Shown here piece by piece: positions 1 through 8,369 of a DNA stretch of 24,276 nucleotides. Positions within the stretch are counted from its first letter, which is position 1. The number at the start of each line of letters is the position of its first letter. The position numbers and the translations under genes were made by a program. The stretch covers positions 1 to 24,276 of the forward strand of contig DAISGI010000037.1 of assembly GCA_036823195.1 (NCBI GenBank). Direction: 5' to 3'. The DNA is from UBA4874 sp002399435 (GTDB taxonomy: Bacteria > Bacillota > Clostridia > Caldicoprobacterales > DTU083). The notes below the pieces were generated by a model that saw only the letters and a program-made list of their open reading frames with translations, was not told where the DNA came from and ran no database searches.

Positions 1-26
1 TGAATATACAAATTTGAGAATTTTCA

Positions 27-55
27 TTGACAAATAGAGCTGCATCGCATATAAT
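27..55 (+). promoter_or_regulatory. Sigma-70/SigA promoter of the T-box/aromatic amino acid transporter operon
   Basis: A perfect -35 TTGACA (27-32) and a perfect -10 TATAAT (50-55) are separated by exactly 17 bp. Transcription would start near 61-63, right at the beginning of the T-box leader. A consensus housekeeping promoter is expected where control is exerted by transcription attenuation rather than by an activator. Confidence 0.9.
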
Positions 56-60
56 ATCAA

Positions 61-338
61 AATAATACAAAGAAAAGGCAATGACCAGGAAGCAGTAACG
101 GCAGCCTTTGTCCTTGCAGAGAGCCTTCGATCGGTGGGAGAAGGCAGGATACAAGTGCCGCGAATTCATCCTGAGAGCCATACACTCAAAGGCACTGGCC
201 CGGTAGGCTGTATCGGTTTCTGCCCGTTAGCGCGGAGGGGCAATGCAAGTGTTGCTCGCTGAGATTGTTGATTGCAATGAAAACAAGGTGGTACCGCGAA
301 GGAAAAGTCGCCCCTGTTCTACAGGAGCGTTTTTTTTA
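61..338 (+). promoter_or_regulatory. T-box riboswitch leader, specifier UUC (tRNA-Phe)
   Basis: The hallmark T-box AAGGTGGTACCGCG lies at 285-298, followed by a terminator. Stem I can be traced. AGGA (87-90) pairs with TCCT (169-172) below the specifier loop, and GGCA (100-103) pairs with TGCC (156-159) above it. AGTA (94-97) sits on the 5' side of the loop, GAA-TTC-A on the 3' side, and the apical part has AGAGAG and GGTGGGAG. By position the specifier is TTC (165-167), a phenylalanine codon. The acceptor-binding bulge reads TGGT, which pairs with a tRNA ending ACCA (discriminator A). That fits tRNA-Phe; bacterial tRNA-Trp usually has discriminator G. Uncharged tRNA should stabilise the antiterminator and switch on the transporter genes downstream. 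Confidence 0.9.
309..338 (+). terminator. T-box-controlled intrinsic terminator
   Basis: The arms CGCCCCTGT (309-317) and ACAGGAGCG (321-329) form a stem with one mismatch and a three-base loop, followed by a run of T from 330. It overlaps the end of the T-box and is the alternative to the antiterminator. Confidence 0.9.
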
Positions 339-454
339 TACCAAAATGCGGGGGAATACGCCGGGGCCTGTGCACGCAAAGAATACAGCCTGTAAGTTCT
401 GTGCAAGTGGAATCGTTTCAAATTCGTTTCAAATTCGATGAAGGAGGAAGAAAC

Positions 455-1546
455 ATGAAAAAAGCAGGGAGAATCGTATCCTTTCTGTTATCGGCAATGA
501 TGATACTGACGATTGTGGGCTGTCGTGCTCAGGACGGAGCAAATACGGGAGACCTGGCAGGGCAGAAATCATCTGCAAACGGGGATAAGACGACAGGATC
601 GAAGCCGTCTGAAAGCTCGGGGAACACGCCGGGACAGAAATCATCTGCCAATGGGAAAAAAGGAAAGCTGAGAATCGGCATCATTCAATATATGGAGCAC
701 GTCTCGCTGGACACGGCACGCGAAGGTTTCCTGGATGCCCTGGAAGACAAGGGATACCGGGACGGCAGCAATATTACCGTTGATTTTCAGAACGCACAGG
801 GAGATCCTTCCAATTTGTCCACAATCAGTGATCAGCTTGTCGCCAATAAGACAGACCTGATTCTGGCGATTGCCACCCCTGCGGCACAATCCATTGCCGG
901 CAAGACCACGGACATTCCGATTCTCGCCACTGCGGTTACGGATTTTGCAGACGCAAGATTGGCAGATTCCAATAAGGTTCCCGGCGGAAACGTCAGTGGA
1001 ACATCAGATATGAACCCGGTTCGAAAGCAGATTGATCTGTTGCTGAAACTGGCGCCGGATGCCAGGACCATTGGCGTGATCTATGCGTCCAACGAGGATA
1101 ATTCCATACTGCAGGCATCCCTGGCCAAAAAGGCGGTTAAAAAACTCGGCCTGAAATATGTGGAAACCACTGTTTCCAATACCAATGACGTACAGCAGGC
1201 GACACAGTCCATTGTGGGTCGATGTGACGCCATCTATATTCCGACGGACAATGTCCTGGCTTCCTCTATGCCAACGGTTCATGGTGTAACTGCCCGGACC
1301 AAAACCCCGGTGGTCTGCGGGGAATCCGGAATGGTAAAAAACGGCGGGCTGGCGACTCTGGGAATCAACTATCATGACCTGGGATATCAGACCGGTGAAA
1401 TGGCAGTCCGGATCCTGAAAGGGGAGGCGGAGCCGGCCAGCTTGCCGATTGAATCCGCCAAAGACCTGGACTTTTACATCAATGGCAAAGTAGCGGAAGA
1501 AATCGGTGTGAAGATTCCGGAAGATCTTCAGAAATACGTAAAGTAA
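455..1546 (+). CDS. ABC transporter substrate-binding lipoprotein, TrpX-type (ABC_sub_bind family)
   Basis: Predicted solute-binding lipoprotein of 363 aa for an aromatic amino acid importer. The start chosen is ATG 455, because AAGGAGG (441-447) sits 7 bp upstream; an in-frame start at 401 has no such site. Residues 1-23 are a lipoprotein signal with lipobox IVGC (Cys23). A low-complexity linker follows, in which GQKSSANG occurs twice. The mature part begins KLRIGIIQYMEHVSLD and has the two-lobed fold expected of PF04392-type binding proteins. Permease and ATPase genes follow at once, as in trpXYZ operons. In known members of the family the ligand is Trp or Phe. The Phe-type T-box upstream favours phenylalanine here (inference). 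The paralogue name trpX is therefore withheld. Confidence 0.88.
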   Translation: MKKAGRIVSFLLSAMMILTIVGCRAQDGANTGDLAGQKSSANGDKTTGSKPSESSGNTPGQKSSANGKKGKLRIGIIQYMEHVSLDTAREGFLDALEDKGYRDGSNITVDFQNAQGDPSNLSTISDQLVANKTDLILAIATPAAQSIAGKTTDIPILATAVTDFADARLADSNKVPGGNVSGTSDMNPVRKQIDLLLKLAPDARTIGVIYASNEDNSILQASLAKKAVKKLGLKYVETTVSNTNDVQQATQSIVGRCDAIYIPTDNVLASSMPTVHGVTARTKTPVVCGESGMVKNGGLATLGINYHDLGYQTGEMAVRILKGEAEPASLPIESAKDLDFYINGKVAEEIGVKIPEDLQKYVK

Positions 1547-1558
1547 AGGGAGGGGATT

Positions 1559-2452
1559 GTGTTGGGGATTGTATCGGGAGCCGTTTCTCTTGGATTGTTA
1601 TGGGCGGTTATGACCATTGGGGTGTTTATCTCCTATCGGATCCTGGATATTGCGGATCTGACAGTAGAGGGAAGCATTGCCATGGGCGCCGCCATTGCGG
1701 CCCGCGAAATAGCGGCAGGGGGGAACCCCTATATGGCAACATTGCTTGCCTTATTGGGCGGGATGGCAGCCGGTCTTTGCACCGGACTTTTACAGACACG
1801 CCTGAAGATTCCTCCGCTGTTGTCAGGCATTTTGGTCATGATTGCCTTATGGTCCGTCAACCTCCGTATCATGGGTAAATCAAACATTTCCCTGCTGCGG
1901 ATGAAGACAGTATACACGGTATTTGAAAGCATGGGTCTAAGTGGGACAGCATCGATTATCGTACTGGGGCTGCTGTGCGTTTTCCTGTTGATCAGTGTCC
2001 TGTATTGGTTTTTTGGAACAGAGGTGGGCTCTGCGATCCGGGCGACGGGCAGCAATCCCCACATGGCAAGAGCGCAGGGAATCAATACGGACACCGTGAC
2101 CTGCCTGGGCCTGCTGATCAGCAACGGACTGGTGGCAGCCAGCGGAGCACTGATTGCGCAAAGTCAGAGTTATGCGGATGTACAGATGGGAACCGGCGCC
2201 ATTGTGATCGGACTGGCTTCCGTGATCATCGGAGAAGTGCTGTTTCGCGGGAAAAATTTTTATACCCGCCTTATTTCCCTGGCGCTGGGGGCGATAACTT
2301 ATCGGCTGATCATTGCCCTGGTATTAAAGCTTGGCATGCCGGCAAATGATCTGAAGCTGTTTACCGCTGTCACGGTAGCGGTTGCGTTGTCGCTTCCGAC
2401 TTTTCTGCAGCGCTATCATCAGAGTCAAAAATCACATGGGGGGGTGGAATAA
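1559..2452 (+). CDS. ABC transporter permease, TrpY-type (branched-chain permease-like fold)
   Basis: Polytopic inner-membrane protein of 297 aa, starting at GTG 1559 behind AAAGGGAGGGG; TTG 1562 is an alternative. It has about eight hydrophobic segments, starting with GLLWAVMTIGVFISYRIL. The motif ATGSNPHMARAQGI in the middle is typical of the LivH/RbsC-like permeases that partner ABC_sub_bind proteins. It starts 12 bp after the binding-protein gene, and its TAA directly abuts the ATG of the ATPase gene. It should form the membrane channel of the importer under T-box control. Family assignment is firm; the substrate is inferred. Confidence 0.88.
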   Translation: MLGIVSGAVSLGLLWAVMTIGVFISYRILDIADLTVEGSIAMGAAIAAREIAAGGNPYMATLLALLGGMAAGLCTGLLQTRLKIPPLLSGILVMIALWSVNLRIMGKSNISLLRMKTVYTVFESMGLSGTASIIVLGLLCVFLLISVLYWFFGTEVGSAIRATGSNPHMARAQGINTDTVTCLGLLISNGLVAASGALIAQSQSYADVQMGTGAIVIGLASVIIGEVLFRGKNFYTRLISLALGAITYRLIIALVLKLGMPANDLKLFTAVTVAVALSLPTFLQRYHQSQKSHGGVE

Positions 2453-3247
2453 ATGCTGTCTGTTGATGGAATCTATAAAACATTCAACCCGGGAACAATC
2501 AATGAGAAAGTCGCCCTGCGGAATATCTGTGCCGAATTGCCGGAAGGGGACTTTGTCACTTTGATCGGCGGCAACGGGGCGGGAAAATCCACGTTTTTGA
2601 ATGCGGTGGCCGGTGTATATGGCGTGGATCATGGCTCGATCCGGATAGACGGGATGGATGTGACCCGGCTTCCCGAATACAAACGGGCAGCCGTTCTGGG
2701 ACGGGTATTTCAGGATCCCATGATGGGGACGGCTGCGAATATGGAAATCGGGGAAAATCTGGCCCTTGCCTCCCGGCGCGGGGAACACCGGGGCTTGAAA
2801 TGGGGCATAACCCGCAGGGAACGGGAGACTTACCGGCAGCTGCTCCGGGAATTGGAACTGGGACTGGAGGACCGAATGACCGTAAAGGTTGGTCTGCTGT
2901 CCGGCGGACAGCGGCAGGCACTGGCACTGCTGATGGCTACGCTGAAAAAGCCGAAAGTGCTGCTGCTGGATGAGCATACTGCGGCATTGGATCCCAGAAC
3001 AGCGGAAAAGGTGCTGGAAATCAGTGAACAGCTGATCTCTGCCAACCATCTTACTACATTGATGGTCACCCATAATATGAGGGATGCCATCCGGCACGGC
3101 AATCGCCTGATCATGATGCATGAAGGGCAGATTATTCTGGATATTAAAGGGGCGGAGAAGAAGAATCTCACCGTTGAGGACCTTTTGGAGCGTTTTGGGA
3201 AGGTCAGCGGGGAGGAATTTGCCAATGATCGTGCCCTGCTTTCCTGA
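2453..3247 (+). CDS. ABC transporter ATP-binding protein, TrpZ-type
   Basis: ATPase subunit of 264 aa. It shows Walker A GGNGAGKST near residue 38, signature LSGGQRQAL, Walker B VLLLDEHTAALDP (DEH followed by T is usual in this subfamily) and H-loop VTHNM. The ATG follows the permease stop codon without a gap, so translation is probably coupled. It energises import with the preceding permease and lipoprotein. No obvious T-tailed terminator follows; a small palindrome (TGGAAC/GTTCCA, 3264-3280) lies in the gap. Confidence 0.9.
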   Translation: MLSVDGIYKTFNPGTINEKVALRNICAELPEGDFVTLIGGNGAGKSTFLNAVAGVYGVDHGSIRIDGMDVTRLPEYKRAAVLGRVFQDPMMGTAANMEIGENLALASRRGEHRGLKWGITRRERETYRQLLRELELGLEDRMTVKVGLLSGGQRQALALLMATLKKPKVLLLDEHTAALDPRTAEKVLEISEQLISANHLTTLMVTHNMRDAIRHGNRLIMMHEGQIILDIKGAEKKNLTVEDLLERFGKVSGEEFANDRALLS

Positions 3248-3329
3248 TTGTCCGAAAAAAGCATGGAACTGCAGGTTCCAGGATGGCAATCGGTGTCAAT
3301 TGGTGTCAATCGGGGCGGCAGGGCAGGTA

Positions 3330-3358
3330 TTGACAAATCCAGGCCACGGACTTATGAT
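3330..3358 (+). promoter_or_regulatory. Promoter of the pdxK-metNIQ unit
   Basis: TTGACA (3330-3335) and TATGAT (3353-3358) are 17 bp apart, 57 bp upstream of the kinase ATG. An overlapping TATAAT at 3358-3363 would leave a 22-bp spacer and is less likely. Two 10-bp near-repeats (3291-3310) lie just upstream. No SAM riboswitch or T-box is visible in this gap. Confidence 0.7.
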
Positions 3359-3415
3359 ATAATCTATATAATTGTAAACATACTTATTTACTACGAATTA
3401 TTCAGGAGAGCGAAC

Positions 3416-4345
3416 ATGGAGAAACAAAGGAATGTACAAAAGCGAGTACAAAAAAGAGTTTTGGCGATACACGATATCTCCTGCGTTGGGAAATGCTCCC
3501 TCACAGTCGCCCTGCCCATCATTTCAGCGGCAGGCATTGAGACCAGTGTGCTTCCCACTGCGGTGCTGTCGACCCATACCGGTGGATTTACCGGCTATAC
3601 CTTTCGTGATCTGACGGATGATATCCTTCCGATTGTCCGGCACTGGCAATCCCTGAACGTGCAGTTTGATGCCATTTATACAGGCTATCTTGGTTCTTTC
3701 CAGCAGCTGGATATTGTATCCGAAATATTTCAGCAGCTGGGGTCGGATGGAGCGATGAAGCTGGTGGATCCTGTCATGGGGGACAATGGAGTACGGTATT
3801 CGGCTTTTTCGGACACCTTTCCCGCAGGAATGCGAAAGCTTTGTGAGAGGGCGGACGGGATTGTTCCGAATATGACGGAAGCTGCCATGCTGCTGGATGA
3901 GCCTTATCAGGAAGGGCCCTACACCCAAAAATATGTGGAGCGTCTGCTGAAGGGACTGGGGGAAATCGGGCCGAAGAAGGTTGTGCTGACCGGCGTGTAT
4001 TTTGATGACCGACAGCTGGGCGCGGCAGTCTATGACCGGACCACCGGGGAAATCGATTATGAGTTTTCGGACCGGGTTGAAGGATACTATCACGGAACCG
4101 GGGATGTCTTCGGCAGTGCTCTGGTTGCCGCTTTGATGCGCGGCTGCGGATTGAAGAAAGCTGCCTCCATTGCAGTGGACTTTACGGTCCGGAGTATCCT
4201 GCGTACAAAGAAAGCCGGAACCGATGTCCGTTTCGGAGTGGACTTTGAGTCCGGCCTTGCCAGACTGGCACAGCAGCTTGACAATGCAGGAACCAATCCG
4301 GCAGGAGATCAGGGGGGAAATAAAGAGCAGGAATATGGGAAGTGA
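3416..4345 (+). CDS. pdxK: Pyridoxamine/pyridoxal kinase (PfkB/ribokinase superfamily)
   Basis: Phosphorylates pyridoxal, pyridoxamine or pyridoxine with ATP in B6 salvage (cytosolic). The protein has 309 aa from ATG 3416, preceded by CAGGAGAG; the open frame runs further upstream but lacks another plausible site. Diagnostic stretches are AIHDISCVGKCSLTVALP (17-34), the substrate-loop STHTGGFTGY (52-61), VDPVMGDNG (117-125), VPNMTEA (150-156) and the anion-hole/catalytic GTGD (227-230, Asp230 as base). It has its own promoter and ends next to metN, so it probably shares a transcript with the methionine importer. PLP is needed by methionine-degrading and aminotransferase enzymes, which may explain the pairing (inference). 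The PdxK versus PdxY name is uncertain. Confidence 0.9.
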   Translation: MEKQRNVQKRVQKRVLAIHDISCVGKCSLTVALPIISAAGIETSVLPTAVLSTHTGGFTGYTFRDLTDDILPIVRHWQSLNVQFDAIYTGYLGSFQQLDIVSEIFQQLGSDGAMKLVDPVMGDNGVRYSAFSDTFPAGMRKLCERADGIVPNMTEAAMLLDEPYQEGPYTQKYVERLLKGLGEIGPKKVVLTGVYFDDRQLGAAVYDRTTGEIDYEFSDRVEGYYHGTGDVFGSALVAALMRGCGLKKAASIAVDFTVRSILRTKKAGTDVRFGVDFESGLARLAQQLDNAGTNPAGDQGGNKEQEYGK

Positions 4346-4349
4346 CACA

Positions 4350-5366
4350 ATGAGCAGCGGAAATCCAATTATCCGGATAGAAGGATTGAGTAAGACTTTC
4401 CAGGGTGTAAGCGGCGATATTTCTGCTCTGGAGGACATCAGCCTCGAAATCCGGGAGGGAGAGATCTTCGGGATTATCGGAATGAGCGGCGCCGGGAAGA
4501 GTACCCTGGTGCGCTGCATGAATTTTTTGGAAAAGCCTACGAAGGGCAAGGTCTGGTTTAACGGGCGCGATCTCTCACAGCTTACCAAAAAAGAATTGTA
4601 TCAGATCCGGAGATCCATAGGAATGATATTCCAGCAATTTAACCTGCTGATGCAGCGCACTGTAGCCGGAAATGTCTGTTTTCCCCTGGAGATTGCCGGG
4701 GTGGACAAAAAAGCGGCAGCAAAGCGAGCGGAAGAGTTGCTGACCTTGGTGGGCATATCCGACAGGGCGGATTCCTATCCGTCCCAGCTGTCCGGAGGTC
4801 AGCGGCAGAGGGTGGCGATTGCCAGGGCCCTTGCCACCAATCCCCGGGTGCTTCTTTGCGACGAGGCAACCAGTGCCCTGGATCCATCGACGACGCGTGG
4901 AGTGCTGACGCTTTTGCGGGATATCAACCGGCGTCTTGGCATTACGATTGTCGTCATTACCCATCAAATGAAGGTCATTGAAGAAATATGCAGCCGGGTT
5001 GCCATTCTGGACAGCAGCCACATTGCAGAAGTCGGAAGCGTGGAGGATATATTTACCAGGCCAAAGACATCCGCTGCCAGACGCCTGGTCTTTCCTGAGG
5101 ATCCCTCCATGGGAAAGCTTTCCGGTACCCGATGCTGCCGGATTGTGTTCAACGGGAACTCCGCTTTGGAACCGGTGATAGCGGAGATGGTGCTGGAATT
5201 CCGACAGGTGGTGAATATCCTGTTTGCTGATATGAAAAATATAGACGGGAAGGCGTTTGGCCACATTGTCATCCAGCTTCCCGACAGTGGCATGGTTGCG
5301 GATCGGATGATGGAATATGTCCGTTCCAAGGGCCTCACGGCGGAGGAGGTGGAGGGCTATGTTTGA
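4350..5366 (+). CDS. metN: Methionine ABC transporter ATP-binding protein MetN
   Basis: ATPase of the methionine importer, 338 aa. It has Walker A GMSGAGKST (44-52), a Q-loop within GMIFQQFNLL, signature LSGGQRQRVAIARALA, Walker B VLLCDEATSALD and H-loop ITHQM. The C-terminal ~75 residues (starting near GNSALEPVIAEM) form a NIL domain, the methionine-sensing regulatory domain of MetN. I chose ATG 4350 because it gives the usual MetN beginning and length. ATG 4335 would overlap the pdxK stop (4343-4345) and has AGCAGG only 3 bp away; it remains possible. The gene overlaps metI by 8 nt. Confidence 0.92.
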   Translation: MSSGNPIIRIEGLSKTFQGVSGDISALEDISLEIREGEIFGIIGMSGAGKSTLVRCMNFLEKPTKGKVWFNGRDLSQLTKKELYQIRRSIGMIFQQFNLLMQRTVAGNVCFPLEIAGVDKKAAAKRAEELLTLVGISDRADSYPSQLSGGQRQRVAIARALATNPRVLLCDEATSALDPSTTRGVLTLLRDINRRLGITIVVITHQMKVIEEICSRVAILDSSHIAEVGSVEDIFTRPKTSAARRLVFPEDPSMGKLSGTRCCRIVFNGNSALEPVIAEMVLEFRQVVNILFADMKNIDGKAFGHIVIQLPDSGMVADRMMEYVRSKGLTAEEVEGYV

Positions 5367-6021
5367 TATGGAAATATTCCGGATGATCGGTTCCGGACTG
5401 CTGGAGACTCTTTATATGGTGCTGGTTTCCACAGCCATGGCCTACGTGCTTGGCCTGCCTCTGGGCATTGCACTGGTCATAACGGACAAGGACGGAATCC
5501 GGCCAATGCCGTTTGTGAACCGGTTTATTGGCATCGTGGTAAATGTGCTGCGTTCTGTTCCGTTTCTGATTTTGCTGATTACTGTGCTGCCGATTACCAA
5601 AAAGATTGTAGGAACGACCATCGGCCCCAATGCCACTGTGGTTCCCCTGGTTATTGCTTCCGCACCATTTGTTGCCAGGGTTGTGGAATCTTCCCTGAAA
5701 GAGGTGGACAAAGGAGTCATTGAGGCGGCACAGTCCATGGGGGCTTCCCCCTGGAAAATCGTTTATAAGGTGATTCTTCCGGAAGCCAGGCCTTCGCTGA
5801 TTGTGGGAGGTACCATTGCGGTGACCACTATCCTGGGTTACTCAGCCATGGCCGGCATCGTAGCCGGCGGCGGACTGGGGGATATTGCCATACGATATGG
5901 ATTTTACCGCTATCAGACCAATATCATGCTGGTCACTGTGGCACTGCTTATTCTCATCGTACAGATTCTTCAGGAAATCGGGATGAAGCTGGCGAATATC
6001 GGCGACAGAAGAAATGGATAG
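5359..6021 (+). CDS. metI: Methionine ABC transporter permease MetI
   Basis: Membrane subunit of 220 aa with five predicted helices, the usual MetI size. The start ATG 5359 lies inside the end of metN and follows GGAGGTGGAGG, which indicates translational coupling. The EAA coupling loop is clear: EAAQSMGASPWKIVYKVILP, about residue 124-143, which docks on MetN. The N-terminus MIGSGLLETLYMVLVST is typical of the family. An in-frame extension to 5317 is rejected because it reads highly charged sequence shared with the metN frame. Confidence 0.93.
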   Translation: MFDMEIFRMIGSGLLETLYMVLVSTAMAYVLGLPLGIALVITDKDGIRPMPFVNRFIGIVVNVLRSVPFLILLITVLPITKKIVGTTIGPNATVVPLVIASAPFVARVVESSLKEVDKGVIEAAQSMGASPWKIVYKVILPEARPSLIVGGTIAVTTILGYSAMAGIVAGGGLGDIAIRYGFYRYQTNIMLVTVALLILIVQILQEIGMKLANIGDRRNG

Positions 6022-6096
6022 GCTCTTCCACTAGGAAACGTATTGGAAACGTATCAAAGACATATAAGATAAGAATGAAACCGGAGGTTACCTTTT

Positions 6097-6903
6097 ATGA
6101 AACGAACTGTTATTCTTACCCTGGCAGCGATCCTGACTTTGTCCCTGTTTGTCGGATGCTCCAAACCTGCGGACGACAAGAAAATCGTGGTAGGTGCGAC
6201 GCCGACCCCCCATGCGGAGATACTGGAGGTAGCAAAGAAAATACTGGCAAAGAAAGGCTATGATTTGGAAATCAAGGAATTTACGGACTATGTACAGCCC
6301 AATCTGACGCTGGATTCCGGAGATCTGGATGCCAACTATTTTCAGCATAAGCCCTATCTGGATGATTTCAATAAAGAGAACAAGGCCAACCTGGTTTCCC
6401 TGGCTGCCATTCATTATGAGCCATTCGGAATTTATGCCGGAAAGACAAAGTCTCTGGCCGATCTGCCGAATCATGCGCAGATCGCAGTTCCCAATGACGC
6501 GAGCAACGAAGCAAGGGCACTGATTCTGCTGGAGTCCCAGGGACTGATCAAGCTGGATCCTGATGCCGGACTGAAGGCTACAGCCAAAGATATCACGGAG
6601 AATCCGAGGAAAATTGTGGTAAAGGAAATCGAGGCGGCGCAGCTGCCCCGTTCCCTGTCCGATGTAGACATGGCAGTAATCAACGGCAATTATGCCCTCC
6701 AGGCGGATCTGAATCCCACAAAGGACGCCCTGGCACTGGAAAAGGAAAACTCTCCGATGGAGACGTTTGCCAATATTCTGGCGGTGCGCAGGGAAGACAA
6801 GGACAGCAAGAAACTGAAGGCCCTGGTGGAAGCTCTGAAGAGTGAAGAAGTAAAGAAATTCATGAAGGACAAATATCAGGGCGCTGTTGTGCCGGTAGAC
6901 TGA
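6097..6903 (+). CDS. metQ: Methionine-binding lipoprotein MetQ (NlpA family)
   Basis: Solute-binding lipoprotein of 268 aa. The signal peptide ends in LFVGC with the lipid-modified Cys at residue 21. The mature domain starts KKIVVGATPTPHAEIL and contains the NlpA-family stretches DYVQPNLTLDSGDLDANYFQH and AVINGNYAL. ATG 6097 has GGAGG at 6083-6087. Located 75 bp after metI in the order metN-metI-metQ, it delivers methionine (possibly D- and L-forms) to MetNI. The long hairpin at 6923-6970 follows. Confidence 0.93.
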   Translation: MKRTVILTLAAILTLSLFVGCSKPADDKKIVVGATPTPHAEILEVAKKILAKKGYDLEIKEFTDYVQPNLTLDSGDLDANYFQHKPYLDDFNKENKANLVSLAAIHYEPFGIYAGKTKSLADLPNHAQIAVPNDASNEARALILLESQGLIKLDPDAGLKATAKDITENPRKIVVKEIEAAQLPRSLSDVDMAVINGNYALQADLNPTKDALALEKENSPMETFANILAVRREDKDSKKLKALVEALKSEEVKKFMKDKYQGAVVPVD

Positions 6904-6922
6904 CCATGGATTGGTCAAAAGC

Positions 6923-6970
6923 AGCCAAAAGCAGCCGTTTCCCGTGACAGGGAGACGGCTGCTTTTGGCT
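6923..6970. terminator. Bidirectional terminator between metQ and citrate synthase
   Basis: Two 21-base arms (6923-6943 and 6950-6970) form a near-perfect stem with a single G-T wobble and a six-base loop. The hairpin sits between two convergent genes, with its far end 8 bp from the citrate synthase stop. Runs of A and T inside the arms can provide the U-tract in each direction. Confidence 0.8.
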
Positions 6971-6977
6971 CTTGTCC

Positions 6978-8369
6978 TTAACTTTTTGTTTCCTGAAACT
7001 GTTTGCGCTGATCAATGGGCGCATATTCCCTGTGCGGCGCAACGCTCTTGTAGGAGGGGCGGATGATTTTCCCCGCGTTGATCAGTTCCTCCATGCGATG
7101 GGCACTCCATCCGGCGATGCGGGAAATGGCAAAGATAGGGGTATACAGCTCCATCGGCAGGCCCAGCATATGATAAACCAGGCCGCTGTAAAAGTCCACA
7201 TTGGCACTGACGCCTTTGTAGATTCTTCTTTTTTTCGCAATCAGCCCGGCTGCCAGGCGCTCCACCAGGGAATACAGCTGAAACTCCTCCGTCCGTCCCT
7301 TTTCCACACTCAGACGCTTGAGAAAGCTCTTCAGTATGTCTGCCCTCGGATCCGACAGCGAATAGACAGCATGGCCCATTCCATAGATCAGACCGGTTCT
7401 GTCGAAGGCTTTTTTATCCAACAGATCACTCAGATAATCGGCGACCTGGTTTTCGTCTGTCCAGTCAGAAACGTTCTTCTTCAAATCCTGGAACATCTGT
7501 ACCACTTTGATATTGGCGCCGCCGTGTTTTGGTCCCTTCAGGGATCCAAGGGAGGCTGCTGTGGAGGAGTAGGTGTCGGTACCGGAAGAGGAAACCACAT
7601 GGGTGGTGAAAGTGGAGTTGTTTCCACCTCCGTGCTCCGCATGCAGAACCAGGGCAATATCCAGAATCCGCGCTTCTGTTTCAGTATACTTGCTGTCCGG
7701 CCGCAGCAGATGCAGGATGTTCTCCGCCGTGGACAGCTCCGGCCGGGGGGGATGAATGAACAGACTCTGTCCGTCATGATAATGACGGTAAGCCTGATAG
7801 CCGTACACCGACAGGCAGGGAAACAAGGCAATCAGCTGCAGCGACTGTCTCAATACATTGGGGATGGAAATATCATCGGCATTTTCATCATAGGAGTAAA
7901 GGGTCAGTACGCTTCTTGCCAGCGTATTCATCATGTCATTGCTGGGAGCTTTCATGATAATGTCGCGGACAAAGCTGGTCGGCAGAGTACGGTAATGTGC
8001 CAGCAGCTTCTTGAAGTCCTTCAGCTGCTCCATGGAAGGCAGCTCACTGAACAGCAGCAGGTAGGCAGCCTCTTCATAGCAAAAATATCCATTGCGGATC
8101 GAGCCCTTTACAATTTCCTCAATATCATATCCTCTATAATATAGTTTTCCCCTGCAGGGGATGCTATTGCCGTTCTCATCCCTGGTTTGGGAAACGATTT
8201 CACTGATTTCCGTAAGGCCGGTCAGAACGCCGTTTCCCTGTAAATCACGCAAGCCCCGCTTCACATCATATTTTTCGTATAATGATGGATCCACATGGCT
8301 GTTTTTAAAGCATAGGTCCGATAGTTTCCGAATTTCCGGTGTGATTTCAGAAAAGTTTGTTTTTGCCAT
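6978..8369 (-). CDS. gltA: Citrate synthase
   Basis: Condenses acetyl-CoA and oxaloacetate to citrate, 463 aa. Catalytic positions are visible: His246 in LHAEHGGGN (242-250), His333 in MGHAVYSLSDPRA (331-343) and Asp392 in ANVDFYSG (389-396). Also typical are CRGKLYYRGYDIEEIV (72-87), GPKHGGAN (279-286) and SRIAGWSAHRMEE (416-428). ATG at 8369 is chosen because AAGGAGAG lies just upstream; the frame is open to 8405 without a better site. The ~55-residue N-terminal extension before CRGKLYYRG is common in clostridial citrate synthases. It stands alone, convergent with metQ. A 2-methylcitrate synthase activity is possible but no prp genes are nearby. In clostridia the enzyme usually feeds glutamate synthesis. 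Confidence 0.93.
   Translation of the reverse strand: MAKTNFSEITPEIRKLSDLCFKNSHVDPSLYEKYDVKRGLRDLQGNGVLTGLTEISEIVSQTRDENGNSIPCRGKLYYRGYDIEEIVKGSIRNGYFCYEEAAYLLLFSELPSMEQLKDFKKLLAHYRTLPTSFVRDIIMKAPSNDMMNTLARSVLTLYSYDENADDISIPNVLRQSLQLIALFPCLSVYGYQAYRHYHDGQSLFIHPPRPELSTAENILHLLRPDSKYTETEARILDIALVLHAEHGGGNNSTFTTHVVSSSGTDTYSSTAASLGSLKGPKHGGANIKVVQMFQDLKKNVSDWTDENQVADYLSDLLDKKAFDRTGLIYGMGHAVYSLSDPRADILKSFLKRLSVEKGRTEEFQLYSLVERLAAGLIAKKRRIYKGVSANVDFYSGLVYHMLGLPMELYTPIFAISRIAGWSAHRMEELINAGKIIRPSYKSVAPHREYAPIDQRKQFQETKS

Noticed and set aside
61..338. Tryptophan T-box, as expected for trpXYZ
   Set aside because: No TGG at the specifier position, and the acceptor bulge TGGT demands discriminator A rather than the G usual in bacterial tRNA-Trp.
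4170..4349. N-terminal extension of MetN within the pdxK coding region
   Set aside because: These codons are the pdxK gene read in another frame; MetN homology begins only after 4350.
6972..8144. 390-codon open frame on the plus strand opposite citrate synthase
   Set aside because: It mirrors the codons of a strongly supported citrate synthase, starts inside the terminator region and shows no recognisable domain or ribosome site.
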